Below, one piece after another: positions 44,867 through 54,339 of a DNA stretch of 64,000 nt (positions are counted from its first letter, which is position 1; every line of letters begins with the position of its first letter). The stretch comes from Duganella fentianensis (GTDB lineage: Bacteria > Pseudomonadota > Gammaproteobacteria > Burkholderiales > Burkholderiaceae_D). The stretch lies in NCBI RefSeq assembly GCF_009857835.1, contig NZ_WWCL01000001.1:806001-870000 (forward strand). The letters run 5' to 3'. The notes beneath the pieces were generated by a model. It was not told where the DNA came from. It did no database searches and saw only the letters and a program-made list of their open reading frames with translations. The position numbers were made by a program, and so were the translations under genes.

Positions 44867-45595
44867 TCAGGCGTCCAGCACGCTCCAGTGGCCTTTGATA
44901 CGCGCTTCCAGTGGCTGGAAGTTGGTTTTGTAGGACATTTTCGGACTCTGGCGTATCCAGTAACCGAGGTAGACATAGGGTAGCTGCAAGTCCTGCGTCT
45001 GGGCGATCTGCCACAGGATGTTGTAGGTGCCATAGGAAGCACCGGCCACATCGGGGTCGAAAAAGGTGTAGACGGAGGACAGTCCATCGGACAGCACATC
45101 GATGATGCTGACCATGCGCAGCGTACCGTCCGGATCGCGGAACTCCACCAGCCGCGTGTTGACGCGGCTTTGCAGCAGGAACTGGGCATACTGGTCGCGG
45201 CTATCCTGATCCATGCCGCCGCCGGCGTGACGGCGGTTCTGGTAGCGCAGATACAGTTCGTAGTGCTCGTCCGAGAACGCCAGTGCAGCCACCGAGGCGA
45301 TCAGCTCGCTATGGCGGGCCCAGGCGCGGCGCTGGTTACGGTTGGGCTGGAACTGCTGGCTGACTACGCGCACAGGGATGCAGGCCTGACAGCCATCGCA
45401 ATACGGGCGGTAGGTAAAGATGCCGCTGCGGCGGAAGCCGTTGCGCACCAGTTCGGAATATACGTCGGCGTTGATCAGGTGCGAGGGCGTGGCCACCTGC
45501 GAGCGGGCCTGCCGTGCATCGAGATAGCTGCACGGATAGGGCGCTGTCGTATAAAACTGCAGCGTGGCAAATGGCAATTCGTTGAGTTGCGTCAT
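44867..45595 (-). CDS. bpt: Leucyl-transferase Bpt (aspartate/glutamate N-degron)
   Basis: 242 residues of the ATE1/Bpt family: [15 protein letters not shown], the CxxC-type [48 protein letters not shown]. Bpt adds Leu to proteins beginning with Asp or Glu, marking them for ClpAP. It sits next to aat, its partner in the same pathway. Start at 45595 has AGGA upstream; longer in-frame readings exist. Confidence 0.9.
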   Translation of the reverse strand: MTQLNELPFATLQFYTTAPYPCSYLDARQARSQVATPSHLINADVYSELVRNGFRRSGIFTYRPYCDGCQACIPVRVVSQQFQPNRNQRRAWARHSELIASVAALAFSDEHYELYLRYQNRRHAGGGMDQDSRDQYAQFLLQSRVNTRLVEFRDPDGTLRMVSIIDVLSDGLSSVYTFFDPDVAGASYGTYNILWQIAQTQDLQLPYVYLGYWIRQSPKMSYKTNFQPLEARIKGHWSVLDA

Positions 45596-45734
45596 GCACG
45601 TCCTGTCGGGCACGGTTCGGTTGAAATCCATGATAGCGCAAGCGGCGCGTTTGCGCTGCCTGTGGCGCATCGCGGCCAGTGCTACTCTGCTGCCGGTAAG
45701 GCTGGCGCTGCAAGGCGCATCGCGTATGGCTAGC

Positions 45735-46463
45735 TTAACCGGCTGCGGGCAGCGGTGCAATCACTTGCCAGTCGTGGATCTGCGGCAGCGTGATGCTGTG
45801 GCGTAGATGCGCCAGAAACGCCGTGCGCGCGATGGGCGCGGCGCCCAGCGAGGCCAGATGGCCGGTTTCCTGCTGGCAGTCGATCATCTGCACGCCATGC
45901 TGGCGTAGGAAGGCTACCAGATAGGCCAGCGCGATCTTGGATGCATCGGTGACGCGGGCGAACATCGATTCGCCATAGAACATTTTGCCGATCGATACGC
46001 CATAAGCGCCACCCACCAGATGGCCGTCCAGCCAGACTTCGGCCGAGTGAGCATAGCCCAGCCGGTGCAGGCCGCAATAGCCGGCGATGATGTCGTCCGA
46101 AATCCAGGTGCCGGGGCCGTCCTTGCGCGGGGCGGCGCAGGCGCGCATCACCTGCTCGAAGGCGCTATCGAAGCGCACTTGCCAGCGGCCACCGGCCAGC
46201 CGGTCTTTTTCCACCTTGCGCAGGGTTTTTCTGAGGCTGTCGGAAATCCGGAACTGCGCCGTTTTCAGCACCATGCGCGGGTCCGTACTCCACCACAGGA
46301 TGGGCTGGCCTTCCGAGAACCACGGGAAGATGCCGTGCTGGTAGGCCAGCAGCAAACGCTCGGGCGACAGGTCGGCACCGGCAGCCAGCAGGCCGGGCGC
46401 ATCCTGCGTCAGCGCTGTGCTGACATCAGGGAAGGGCGTATCGTGGTCTAGCCAGGGGATCAC
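45735..46463 (-). CDS. aat: Leucyl/phenylalanyl-tRNA-protein transferase
   Basis: 242 residues. [17 protein letters not shown] at the start, [40 protein letters not shown] and [18 protein letters not shown] are the Aat landmarks. It adds Leu or Phe to basic N-termini. The start is a GTG at 46463 that overlaps the NUDIX stop codon by four bases (GTGA); the first ATG upstream would lie far inside the NUDIX gene. N-degron partner bpt follows. Confidence 0.93.
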   Translation of the reverse strand: MIPWLDHDTPFPDVSTALTQDAPGLLAAGADLSPERLLLAYQHGIFPWFSEGQPILWWSTDPRMVLKTAQFRISDSLRKTLRKVEKDRLAGGRWQVRFDSAFEQVMRACAAPRKDGPGTWISDDIIAGYCGLHRLGYAHSAEVWLDGHLVGGAYGVSIGKMFYGESMFARVTDASKIALAYLVAFLRQHGVQMIDCQQETGHLASLGAAPIARTAFLAHLRHSITLPQIHDWQVIAPLPAAG

Positions 46464-47041
46464 TTGGTATCGGCGTCCGAGCGCATGGGGCGGGTCAGGT
46501 CCTGCGTGTGGAAACCGTAGTCGCCACCCTCGCGGATTTTGACGCGGTCGGCGAAGAACAGTTCCAGCGTGGTCTGGATGGTGGGGAAGGCCAGATCCTC
46601 CCACGGGATTTCGCTTTCGCTGAACATCTGCACGTCCAGACTCTCCTCGCCGGGGGCAAAGTCGAGATCCTGCAGCGTTGCCAGATAGAACATGTGGACC
46701 TGATGGACGCGCGCGACATTGAGCAGGGTGAACAGCTTGCCCAGCGTGACGTTGGCACCGGCTTCTTCGCGCGTTTCGCGTAGGGCCGCTTCGCCCGTGG
46801 TCTCATTGTTTTCCATGAAACCGGCCGGCAGCGTCCAGTAGCCATAGCGCGGTTCGATGGCGCGCTTGCACAGCAGCACCTTGAGTTCGCCATCCTGTTC
46901 CCACACGGGCACCGTGCCCAGCACCATTTTCGGGTTCTGGTAATGGATCGCTTCGCAGCTGTCGCAGACGTAGCGGGGGCGGTTGTCACCTGCCGGAATC
47001 TTCAGACTGACAGGGGAGGCGCATTCGGAACAGAATTTCAT
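46460..47041 (-). CDS. NUDIX hydrolase with N-terminal zinc ribbon
   Basis: 193 residues. A four-Cys ribbon (FCSECASP ... [15 protein letters not shown]) is followed by the Nudix box [20 protein letters not shown] with the expected GX5EX7REUXEE spacing. The ribbon suggests an NADH-pyrophosphatase-like (NudC-type) or ADP-ribose substrate, not fixed by sequence. Its stop overlaps the aat GTG, so the genes are coupled. Confidence 0.9.
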   Translation of the reverse strand: MKFCSECASPVSLKIPAGDNRPRYVCDSCEAIHYQNPKMVLGTVPVWEQDGELKVLLCKRAIEPRYGYWTLPAGFMENNETTGEAALRETREEAGANVTLGKLFTLLNVARVHQVHMFYLATLQDLDFAPGEESLDVQMFSESEIPWEDLAFPTIQTTLELFFADRVKIREGGDYGFHTQDLTRPMRSDADTK

Positions 47042-47171
47042 AGAGGATAGCCGGGGATGATAAGGATGCTCACGCCAGCTACTTTACACTGAATGGGGCC
47101 GCTACGGCATGACCGCGGAGGGCAGGGGGCTGCATTTATTCGGGCTATCGTCAGCGATTTCGGGATTAATA

Positions 47172-47200
47172 TTGCCTAAATTGCCGATCTAGCCTATAAT
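47172..47200 (+). promoter_or_regulatory. Promoter of tRNA-fMet
   Basis: TTGCCT (47172-47177) and TATAAT (47195-47200), 17 bases apart, 12 bases before the tRNA. Confidence 0.75.
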
Positions 47201-47212
47201 ACTCGCATCAGA

Positions 47213-47289
47213 CGCGGGGTGGAGCAGTCTGGCAGCTCGTCGGGCTCATAACCCGAAGGTCACAGGTTCAAATCCTGTCCCCGCAACCA
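47213..47289 (+). tRNA. Initiator tRNA-fMet (anticodon CAT)
   Basis: 77 bases with encoded CCA. The unpaired C1-A72 and the three G-C pairs in the anticodon stem identify it as initiator rather than elongator methionine tRNA. Confidence 0.96.
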
Positions 47290-47298
47290 AATTCCAAG

Positions 47299-47329
47299 CC
47301 GTTGATATCGTCAGGTATCAGCGGTTTTT
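47299..47329 (+). terminator. Terminator of tRNA-fMet
   Basis: CCGTTGATA and TATCAGCGG form a 9-bp stem with one G-U pair, then five T. Confidence 0.8.
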
Positions 47330-47362
47330 GCGTTTCTGGTGTAGTTAATCCAACCGTATCGT

Positions 47363-48445
47363 TTAACGGATAGGGCGTATCTGCAGCGTGGATACGAGCT
47401 TATCCCAGAGGGCTACTGCCTCGGTGTCGTTCAGGCTGGTATGGACTGCGCCCTGACGGTTGCCTTTAACGCCAGTATTCAGTTCGATGTCGAGACGGGT
47501 GTAGTAGCGATCGTTCTTCGCACCGCTGCTGGTAAAGTGGAATTCATGCGATTCAGTAGCGGTTTTCTGCGGCGGCAAGTGAGCCAGCACTTCCGAGCCT
47601 TTCCAGTGTGCGATCTGGCGCGGCGCGCGGCGTAGAAAGTCGACTCTTGAGTACCATGTGCCAGGACCGTGGGGTGTGTCCTCCTGTGCCTCTTTCATCC
47701 GGTCTTCGATATCGTCACCTTCGACGAGGAAGTCGCCGTTTTTTAAGGACATGATCGAGAGATGGACATCCGGGAATTCCTTTAAGCGGATGCCGATCGA
47801 TGCTTTCTCGTAATCGTATTCAGATTTGGCAAAGCCGCCCTCGATGCATAGACCTGATTCTGTGGGTATTTCATCGTCTGCGCGTATGCGGATGTTTTTT
47901 GCTGCGTTGTTCAGGACGCCCACATTTTCTTCAATTTCGTTGAAGTCGGTACGCCCATCTTGTATGTATAGGTGATCTCCCAGTGGAATGAAAGACGCGA
48001 TTGTTAAATTTGAAAAAAGTTTTGAACCGAACACGAATTTTTGCCCAGCTACAGCACCATCCACCACTTTGCCGTACATTGCAAAATCAATCGGACTGAG
48101 GTTTTTTATCATGTAGCGCTCCTTCTCGTATTTCTCGACTTCCTTTGCAACATGCACATTGATTCGCTGGGCTTCATTGGCAATATATGCAATGGGGAAA
48201 TCGACATCCGTAGGCCCGTATACCACTGTCGCGGTAGATGGTACGTCGATTATCAGGCGGCCGAAGCAGACACGTTTTGTGTGTTCAAAAAGTGGGATGA
48301 GGCGTGTGGGTAGCTCGGTCATATTGGGCCTTGTATAAGTAAAGCGATGGTAGGCGTTTGCTTTTAAAAACACGACGACGAAAAAGAGTGTCAGGAGGTC
48401 GAGCCATACCCAATCTGGATGAGAGGATCGCCTTAGCCCTATCAT
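47363..48445 (-). CDS. Tli4-like immunity protein candidate
   Basis: 360 residues. An N-terminal hydrophobic segment (WVWLDLLTLFFVVVFLKANA) would export or anchor it in the inner membrane facing the periplasm. The body resembles immunity proteins of the Tli4 type in general layout; it has no enzyme motifs. The start at 48445 overlaps the stop of the lipase gene as ATGA and has GAGG upstream; a GTG at 48454 is an alternative. Its A/T-richer composition matches the lipase and differs from flanking genes. The identity rests mostly on pairing with the upstream lipase. Confidence 0.6.
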   Translation of the reverse strand: MIGLRRSSHPDWVWLDLLTLFFVVVFLKANAYHRFTYTRPNMTELPTRLIPLFEHTKRVCFGRLIIDVPSTATVVYGPTDVDFPIAYIANEAQRINVHVAKEVEKYEKERYMIKNLSPIDFAMYGKVVDGAVAGQKFVFGSKLFSNLTIASFIPLGDHLYIQDGRTDFNEIEENVGVLNNAAKNIRIRADDEIPTESGLCIEGGFAKSEYDYEKASIGIRLKEFPDVHLSIMSLKNGDFLVEGDDIEDRMKEAQEDTPHGPGTWYSRVDFLRRAPRQIAHWKGSEVLAHLPPQKTATESHEFHFTSSGAKNDRYYTRLDIELNTGVKGNRQGAVHTSLNDTEAVALWDKLVSTLQIRPIR

Positions 48446-50172
48446 TTGCTCCACCTCATAGTTTCGGCTATACGGACTAGGCTATAGAGTGTCGAATGCA
48501 GGACTTTATTATTGTTGTAGCTGTCCTGATGTTCATATCCTGTCTGGCGGAATATTCCTTTGAATTTTCCGCTACTGAGCTGATGGTCGGCGGAATGCGT
48601 AGGTACAGTCTGGTCGCCGGAATCTTCTGGTGGCATTAAGTGGGCCGATAAGGCCTTGCAATCACCGATAGTTCTTCGGTTCTCGACAGGAACGGTAAGA
48701 CGTAGTCTGCCCTGCATATTGTCGCGCTCAATTGTGAGCTTACTGATATCGGTGAATTGAGAACTGCCTTCGAGTAACCATACGACACGATGCCATGCGG
48801 CTTTAGTCTGGTCTGCACCGTAATGAGCATAGCTTTGATCGTGGTATGTGCCGGCTATATCTGAGTGGAATTTTTTGGCCTTTTTCAGCATTTTTAAGGT
48901 GGAATCGAATCCGACGCCACGAGAAAGCGCTGGATTAATCCAATCATTTTTCAGTAGCCCATACCAGACGTCTTTGAGTTTATAAATTTCTTCGTAGGGA
49001 TCGCCATGCACTGGCAGGCTCAATAGCGTCTGATCATCGCGTGTGACCTGCAGCCAGCCGTTTCCATAGCTTTGGCTGGGCAGTAATTCTAAAGCGCCGG
49101 GAGCATTTGCTAAGATTGAAGTAACTTTGTTGCCATAGTTACCTAGGACTTTGGGCGTAAGCTTAAATAGGCTGTCTTCAAAGCCGCAACGCATACGCTT
49201 ATAGGTCGCACCGGCGCCTATTGCCGGCATCACGCCATGTACCATGCCTAGTATCTTATCTTTCATGTTGCCCATTGCCGGATGTATTAGTGCGCGGGCC
49301 ACAAGTCCTCCCATGGAATGCGTGACGATGATGACCTTCTCGCACTGGAATCCCTGTTCCTGATAGCGTTGCATGAGGCTGTTAATCCGCTCCGCTAAGC
49401 GGCAGGCGGAGGCACTGCTGGCCTTCAGCCAGTTGTAGCCCATCGCATGAACGGGAAACCAGATGTTTTCTATCGCAGCGCGGAGCGTGTTGCGTTCCAG
49501 CGGAGCTAGAAGAGGCTGAGTATGTGCTTGCCAGACTGTAGGTGATACATCAATGATCTGCTTCCAGTAATCGTTCATGACGCCATATTGGAAAGCTGTG
49601 TTCAGTTGTAATTCGCAGCTCTCAAGTAGCGTCCGGTAGCAATCGAAATACACTTCGCCCCACCCGCGTTCACGCGCCTTCTGATCTTTGCTCTTGCATG
49701 GCGAGGCGGTAGGCGGGTCATCCATTAACAAAGGGGTTTCTATACTGACGTTCAGGGCGTAGAAGAAATCGACCTTGGCATTGCTGTGGCGCTCGTCGGC
49801 GCTTTCATCCGGATCGCCGGTCGGGTTGGTGAGTGGATCATATTCATCGACTTCGGTCTGTTCAGGATCGAGTTGGAGCTGACGCTGTATTGCGTCGGCC
49901 CGGCCTATCTTTATCGACTCGATATTGCTATCCGGTCGCCACGCGACATTGTTCGATTTGCCAAGTTGCTGCTGGCGTACCGCGCTCATGCGTAAGTTGG
50001 AGCCCATGATGCCCGGTAAAAAAATGATGGGTAGCACACGCCTCGGCGGAATATGGAATACCTGCGGCATCCGGTCCTGTATGGGCGTGGTATATCCCTG
50101 AGTCTTGTAGCCGCCTAGTTGCTCCGGATAGGTCGGAAGCGGATAGCCCTGCTGTCGAGTAAAGTCTGCCAT
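48442..50172 (-). CDS. Tle4-like lipase, putative type VI secretion effector
   Basis: 576-residue alpha/beta hydrolase, close to the length of known Tle4 (TplE) proteins. It has LPIIFLPGIMGSNLRMSAV near the N-terminus (PGAP1/LCAT-like oxyanion region), the nucleophile S286 in VTHSMGGLVARAL, an Asp in PEDSGDQTVPTH and a His in GYEHQDSYNN. No signal peptide, as expected for a type VI cargo. The ATG at 50172 has GGGAG upstream; a GTG at 50205 is less likely. Overlaps its putative immunity gene. No vgrG, PAAR or adaptor gene is nearby. Base composition is visibly A/T-richer than the rest of the window. Confidence 0.7.
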   Translation of the reverse strand: MADFTRQQGYPLPTYPEQLGGYKTQGYTTPIQDRMPQVFHIPPRRVLPIIFLPGIMGSNLRMSAVRQQQLGKSNNVAWRPDSNIESIKIGRADAIQRQLQLDPEQTEVDEYDPLTNPTGDPDESADERHSNAKVDFFYALNVSIETPLLMDDPPTASPCKSKDQKARERGWGEVYFDCYRTLLESCELQLNTAFQYGVMNDYWKQIIDVSPTVWQAHTQPLLAPLERNTLRAAIENIWFPVHAMGYNWLKASSASACRLAERINSLMQRYQEQGFQCEKVIIVTHSMGGLVARALIHPAMGNMKDKILGMVHGVMPAIGAGATYKRMRCGFEDSLFKLTPKVLGNYGNKVTSILANAPGALELLPSQSYGNGWLQVTRDDQTLLSLPVHGDPYEEIYKLKDVWYGLLKNDWINPALSRGVGFDSTLKMLKKAKKFHSDIAGTYHDQSYAHYGADQTKAAWHRVVWLLEGSSQFTDISKLTIERDNMQGRLRLTVPVENRRTIGDCKALSAHLMPPEDSGDQTVPTHSADHQLSSGKFKGIFRQTGYEHQDSYNNNKVLHSTLYSLVRIAETMRWSK

Positions 50173-50339
50173 TGCCGAGTCTCCCGTAAAAATGGGGGAC
50201 TCCACTATGGCATCGGCTAAAGGGGCTGAGAAGGGAGGGAATGCCGACTAGATCAAACGATGGCGTAATTTTCTTCGGCCAGCCTAGCCGATACGCTCGA
50301 CACGCTGTCACCTATTACGGCATTCTCCTTTGCTGTCAC

Positions 50340-52865
50340 TCAGCGGCCGTAGGAATAGCGTACGCCCAGCACGATAGTACGCGGGGCGCCCGGACCGTAG
50401 AAAGTGGAATGCACCACGCTCTGGTTGTCTCCGCTGGCCGAGAACGGACGGGCGATGAAGTTGCCCGCTGCTGTCAGACCGGTGGCGTTGAGTTGCGCCG
50501 CCGTGGCATAGCGCCGGTCGAACAGGTTGCTGACATGGGCGAACCATTGCCATTGCGTGCTGGCCGCATAGCTGGCAGACAGATCGAACAAGGCATAGCC
50601 GGCCATGCGGCCGGAGCCCAGATAGTGCACGCCGTCCGGCTGGTGCTGGCCGTTTTCATTGCCACGCGCGTTAGCGCTCGATACGGCGCGCATGCCCGCT
50701 TCCAGCGTCCATGCTGCGCTGGCATGCCATTCGGCGCTGGCCTTGAAGTTGTGGCGCGCGATCAGCGGCAGCCGGTCGCCGCTGCGGATGGTGATGTTGC
50801 CGTCGGCATTTGCGCTGCTGTTGGCCGCGCCGCCCAGTACTTCGCTGCTGCGGAAGGTGGCGTCCAGATAGGTGTAGCCGGCCGACCAGTCCAGCTGCGT
50901 GCTCTTGCCGCTGAGTGCCAGTTCGAGGCCGCGCCGGCGCGTATTGCCGACGTTGCGGAAGTAGCCATAGCCGGCGCTATCGTCAGCTACGAACTGGATG
51001 TCGTCGCGGTTGCTGGCGCTGAACAGGCTGGCATTCCAGTCTATGCCGCGCGCGAGCGTGCCGCGCAAGCCCGCTTCCTGCGTGCGCGTAACCACCTGAC
51101 GCAGCGGTGGATCACCGGCCATGGCGTTGGGCAGTTTGCACGGGTTGGCGGGATCAGCACATCCGAGTTCGATGGCCGTCGGGGTACGGCTGCTTTCGCT
51201 GACGCGGGCATAGAAGTGCGCCGCTGGCGCCATATCCCAGCTCACGCCCAGTGCCGGATTAAAGCGGCTGAAACGATGATCGCCATCGAGCGAACCGGCA
51301 GCGCCGCCGGGTGTGAGGTGGTCGCGGTTATGCACGCTGGTGCGGTTGTAGCGGCCCGACAGCGTCAGATGCAGCGTCGGGTAAAGGCTCAGCGTCTGGC
51401 TGGCGTACAGGCTGGCCGTGCGCGTACGTCCGGCCAGATCGACGCGGGCATCGACTGGTTTGCCGTCGTCGTCGATTTCGCTGCCATCGGCATAGAAATC
51501 GACCGGCGTGATGCTGCGGTCCGGATTCAGGTAGCCGAATTGCGAGGACTGGCGGAATTCCGTATGACTAGTGTCCAGTGCCATACCGGCCGTGAACTGC
51601 TGCGGCATGCCGGCCCAGTCGCCGGAGACGGTGGCCTGAGCGCTAAAGCCGGCGTTGTGCTGCTGGCTGGCGCTGCGGTTGAGCAGACCATTGCACTTCT
51701 CCGCCGGCTCATCCTTGCGCAGCACGTTGGCCACGCAGCGCCAGTAGGGGAAGGGCGTGTTGGCGGCAGTCGCGCCTTTGGCAGGGTAGCCGGTGTAACC
51801 GGCGGCAGCCAGCGCGGCCTGTTCGGCGGCATTTGGCTGGTACACGGACTGGTCGAGCGCATCGTCGTTCATGTCGCCGTTCAGGGTGTCGCTGTGCAGA
51901 CGGCGGTAATAGGCATTGGCGGCCAACTGCAGTTGCTGGCTCACGCGATGGCTGGCCTGCAGGTTCAGTAGCAGCCCGTGGTTATGGGTCTGGTCGGGAC
52001 GGGTGTAGACGCTGGCATAGTCGCGTTCCAGCAGACGCACTTCCTGCAGACCGTTGCCGGTCAGGCTGGACGACGATACGGCGCTGCTCAGCGAAATGTC
52101 GGTAGCGCGATCGGCCCAGCCCAGTTTGCCGAACCATTGGCCCAGCCGCGTAGGCGAAGCTACACGCCAGCCGTCTTCCTTGTAGCCGTTGGCGGCCGTG
52201 TACCAGTGCCAGCCTGCGTCATTGTGGCCGCCGTGCTCGTAGGCCAGTTCTTTGCGGCCGTAGCGGCCAGCCTGTAGCTGCAGTGTGCTGCCGGCATCGT
52301 GGCGGCCATCCTTGCTGCGCAGGGCCAGCGCACCACCGAGCGCATTCAGTCCGAACAGGGGATCGGAGCCTGGCAGCAGATCCAGCGTGGCGATGGCGTT
52401 GTGGGGAATCAGATCCCAGCTCACAACGTCACCGAAGGGCTGGTTCATGCGTACTCCGTCAAGATAGACGGCCAGTCCCTGCGGCGTACCGAGCAGGGGC
52501 GAGGCCGTATAGCCGCGGAAGCTGAGGTCAGGCTGGTAGGGATTGCCCTGCACTTCGTTGATGGTGACGCTGGCCAGTTTGCGATTCAGCGCGTCCGGCA
52601 GGTTGGCGCTGGCGGGGGCGGCCAGATCGCTGCGGTCCAGATGCTGCACGTGTGCGGCCACCTGATCGCGTGCCAGCGTGGCGCCGGCCAGCGGCGTCGT
52701 GCCTATCACTTCCACCGTCTGCATCACGGGGCCGGCATCGGCATCGGCGTTTGCTGCCCATGCGGGCAATGCCAGGCAGATGGCGCTGATGGCCAGCGCG
52801 AGCTGTTGCGGGCGAGGCGCGTGGATGGCGGTGGAATGGGCGTGAGCGCGTTGTGGGGCTGGCAT
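50340..52865 (-). CDS. TonB-dependent outer-membrane receptor (FecA-like plug)
   Basis: 841 residues: signal region (QQLALAISAICLALPAWA), TonB box VMQTVEVIG, plug with LSFRGYTASPLLGTPQGLAV and DGVRMNQPFGDVVSWDLIPH, then the barrel to a terminal aromatic-rich end (RYSYGR). Divergent from a sensor kinase/response regulator pair, which suggests the receptor is induced by its substrate. The substrate is unknown. Confidence 0.9.
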   Translation of the reverse strand: MPAPQRAHAHSTAIHAPRPQQLALAISAICLALPAWAANADADAGPVMQTVEVIGTTPLAGATLARDQVAAHVQHLDRSDLAAPASANLPDALNRKLASVTINEVQGNPYQPDLSFRGYTASPLLGTPQGLAVYLDGVRMNQPFGDVVSWDLIPHNAIATLDLLPGSDPLFGLNALGGALALRSKDGRHDAGSTLQLQAGRYGRKELAYEHGGHNDAGWHWYTAANGYKEDGWRVASPTRLGQWFGKLGWADRATDISLSSAVSSSSLTGNGLQEVRLLERDYASVYTRPDQTHNHGLLLNLQASHRVSQQLQLAANAYYRRLHSDTLNGDMNDDALDQSVYQPNAAEQAALAAAGYTGYPAKGATAANTPFPYWRCVANVLRKDEPAEKCNGLLNRSASQQHNAGFSAQATVSGDWAGMPQQFTAGMALDTSHTEFRQSSQFGYLNPDRSITPVDFYADGSEIDDDGKPVDARVDLAGRTRTASLYASQTLSLYPTLHLTLSGRYNRTSVHNRDHLTPGGAAGSLDGDHRFSRFNPALGVSWDMAPAAHFYARVSESSRTPTAIELGCADPANPCKLPNAMAGDPPLRQVVTRTQEAGLRGTLARGIDWNASLFSASNRDDIQFVADDSAGYGYFRNVGNTRRRGLELALSGKSTQLDWSAGYTYLDATFRSSEVLGGAANSSANADGNITIRSGDRLPLIARHNFKASAEWHASAAWTLEAGMRAVSSANARGNENGQHQPDGVHYLGSGRMAGYALFDLSASYAASTQWQWFAHVSNLFDRRYATAAQLNATGLTAAGNFIARPFSASGDNQSVVHSTFYGPGAPRTIVLGVRYSYGR

Positions 52866-52942
52866 GTAATGTCTCCTGAATTTTATGGCCTTGCTGGCTC
52901 TGGATGGGACGGATTATTCCCGTCGCAGGGGCGGGCCGGCTA

Positions 52943-52955
52943 GGGAAAAATTCCC
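52943..52955. promoter_or_regulatory. GGGAAAAATTCCC palindrome between receptor and kinase genes
   Basis: GGGAA and TTCCC arms around AAA, in the 163-base divergent region. Candidate binding site for the response regulator. Confidence 0.35.
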
Positions 52956-53028
52956 GATCTGTGGTCTCGCCGCCTTGGCATGGAAGTTGCGAATTCAGCG
53001 TGTATAAAACACACAACGAGGGGACATC

Positions 53029-54339
53029 ATGGATTTGCGCCGCCGTCTGGTTGGTTCGCTGAGCCTGTTACTTGCCGCGCTGCTGGCAGGGACGGCGCTG
53101 GTCCAGCTGTATTCGCTCAGGGCGGATGTGGCAGCGGAAGTGAGGGCATCCAGCCAGCTGGTTACCGTGCTGCTGGCCGCAGGCACGCTGGCGCCAGACG
53201 AGGCGCAGGCGCTGCAGCCATTACTGGCGCAAGCCGGCCTGCGTCACCTGAGCATACGCACGGAAGGGCAGGCGCCGCTGCAGCCTGCGCGCGATTCGCT
53301 GTCCGGCTGGCTGGGACTGGAAGCGCTGATACCGTCCCAGCCCGAGCAGCAGATCCGCATCGGCCAGCAGACGCTGTATATCGCCCCCTATCCGCATTCC
53401 GAAATCAGCGAACGGCTGGTGGACACTGTGCGACTTTGGAGCACTCTGTTGTTCTTTTCTGGTACAACTTTGCTGGTGGCGTGGTGGAGTGCCGACCGCG
53501 CCCTGCGCCCCGTGCGGGAGCTGGAGGCGAGCTTGCACCGGCTGGCGCGCGGCGAGCCAGACCCCGCTCTGCCGCAGTTTGACCTGCGCGAGTTCGGCCG
53601 GGTGGCGCGCGCCATCGACCATCTGGCCAGAGCGCTGGGCGCCGCCCGTGCGGCCCAGCAGGCCTTGGCACGCCAGCTGATCACGGTGCGCGAAGATGAA
53701 AAACGCACGCTGGCGCGCGAGCTGCACGATGAAATGGGCCAGACCCTGACGGCGCTGAATGTCACGGCAGCCCATCTGGAGCGGCACGGCGCCACCATGG
53801 CACCCGCTGAAGTGGGCGAGTGCGCGGTCGAACTGCGGCGCGAGCTGCGTACCTGCAGCGGACAATTGCGTGGCATGCTGAAGACACTGCGCCCCCATGG
53901 TTTGAGTGCACATGGCCTGCAGCAGGCGCTGGCCGATCTGCTGCAGGGCTGGCGCAGCAAGCAGACGGCGATTACTTTCGAACTGCTGTTGCCTGCCGCG
54001 ATGCCGGCAGTGGATGAGCAGCTGGCGCTGGTGATCTATCGGGTGGTGCAGGAGGCGCTGACCAATGTGGTGCGGCATAGCGGCGCGGTGAGCTGCACGG
54101 TGCAGCTGCAGGCCACGGCAGCGGGGCTGCAACTCGATGTGATGGATGATGGCTGCGGTCTGCCCTCAGATCTGGCATGGCAGGGCGGCTTGCTGGGCAT
54201 GCGCGAGCGCATCAGCATGGTGGATGGCCAGTTACAGGTATGGCATGGCCCGGCCGGTGGCCTGCATCTGCATGCGCTATTCCCTCTGCGGCATCAGTCC
54301 TGTGCCGGCGTGGCCGAGCTGGCGGGAGTGGCAGCATGA
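53029..54339 (+). CDS. Sensor histidine kinase, NarL/UhpB class with MoxY-like N-domain
   Basis: 436 residues. Two membrane helices (about 8-28 and about 135-157) flank a periplasmic domain resembling LapD/MoxY N-domains. A HAMP-like linker leads to the phosphoacceptor H233 in ARELHDEMGQTL (HisKA_3) and an ATPase domain with VVQEALTNVVRHSGA and DDGCGLP. Signals to the coupled LuxR-type regulator. The ligand is unknown; pairing with a TonB receptor suggests it senses that receptor's substrate. Confidence 0.88.
   Translation: MDLRRRLVGSLSLLLAALLAGTALVQLYSLRADVAAEVRASSQLVTVLLAAGTLAPDEAQALQPLLAQAGLRHLSIRTEGQAPLQPARDSLSGWLGLEALIPSQPEQQIRIGQQTLYIAPYPHSEISERLVDTVRLWSTLLFFSGTTLLVAWWSADRALRPVRELEASLHRLARGEPDPALPQFDLREFGRVARAIDHLARALGAARAAQQALARQLITVREDEKRTLARELHDEMGQTLTALNVTAAHLERHGATMAPAEVGECAVELRRELRTCSGQLRGMLKTLRPHGLSAHGLQQALADLLQGWRSKQTAITFELLLPAAMPAVDEQLALVIYRVVQEALTNVVRHSGAVSCTVQLQATAAGLQLDVMDDGCGLPSDLAWQGGLLGMRERISMVDGQLQVWHGPAGGLHLHALFPLRHQSCAGVAELAGVAA

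Noticed and set aside
47290..47362. Attachment-site duplication at the 3' end of tRNA-fMet
   Set aside because: I found no second copy of the tRNA 3' end around the lipase genes and no integrase, so an integrated island is not supported.
50241..51971. A 576-codon plus-strand open frame opposite the second TonB receptor
   Set aside because: Antisense shadow; Ala/Arg-rich with no domain.
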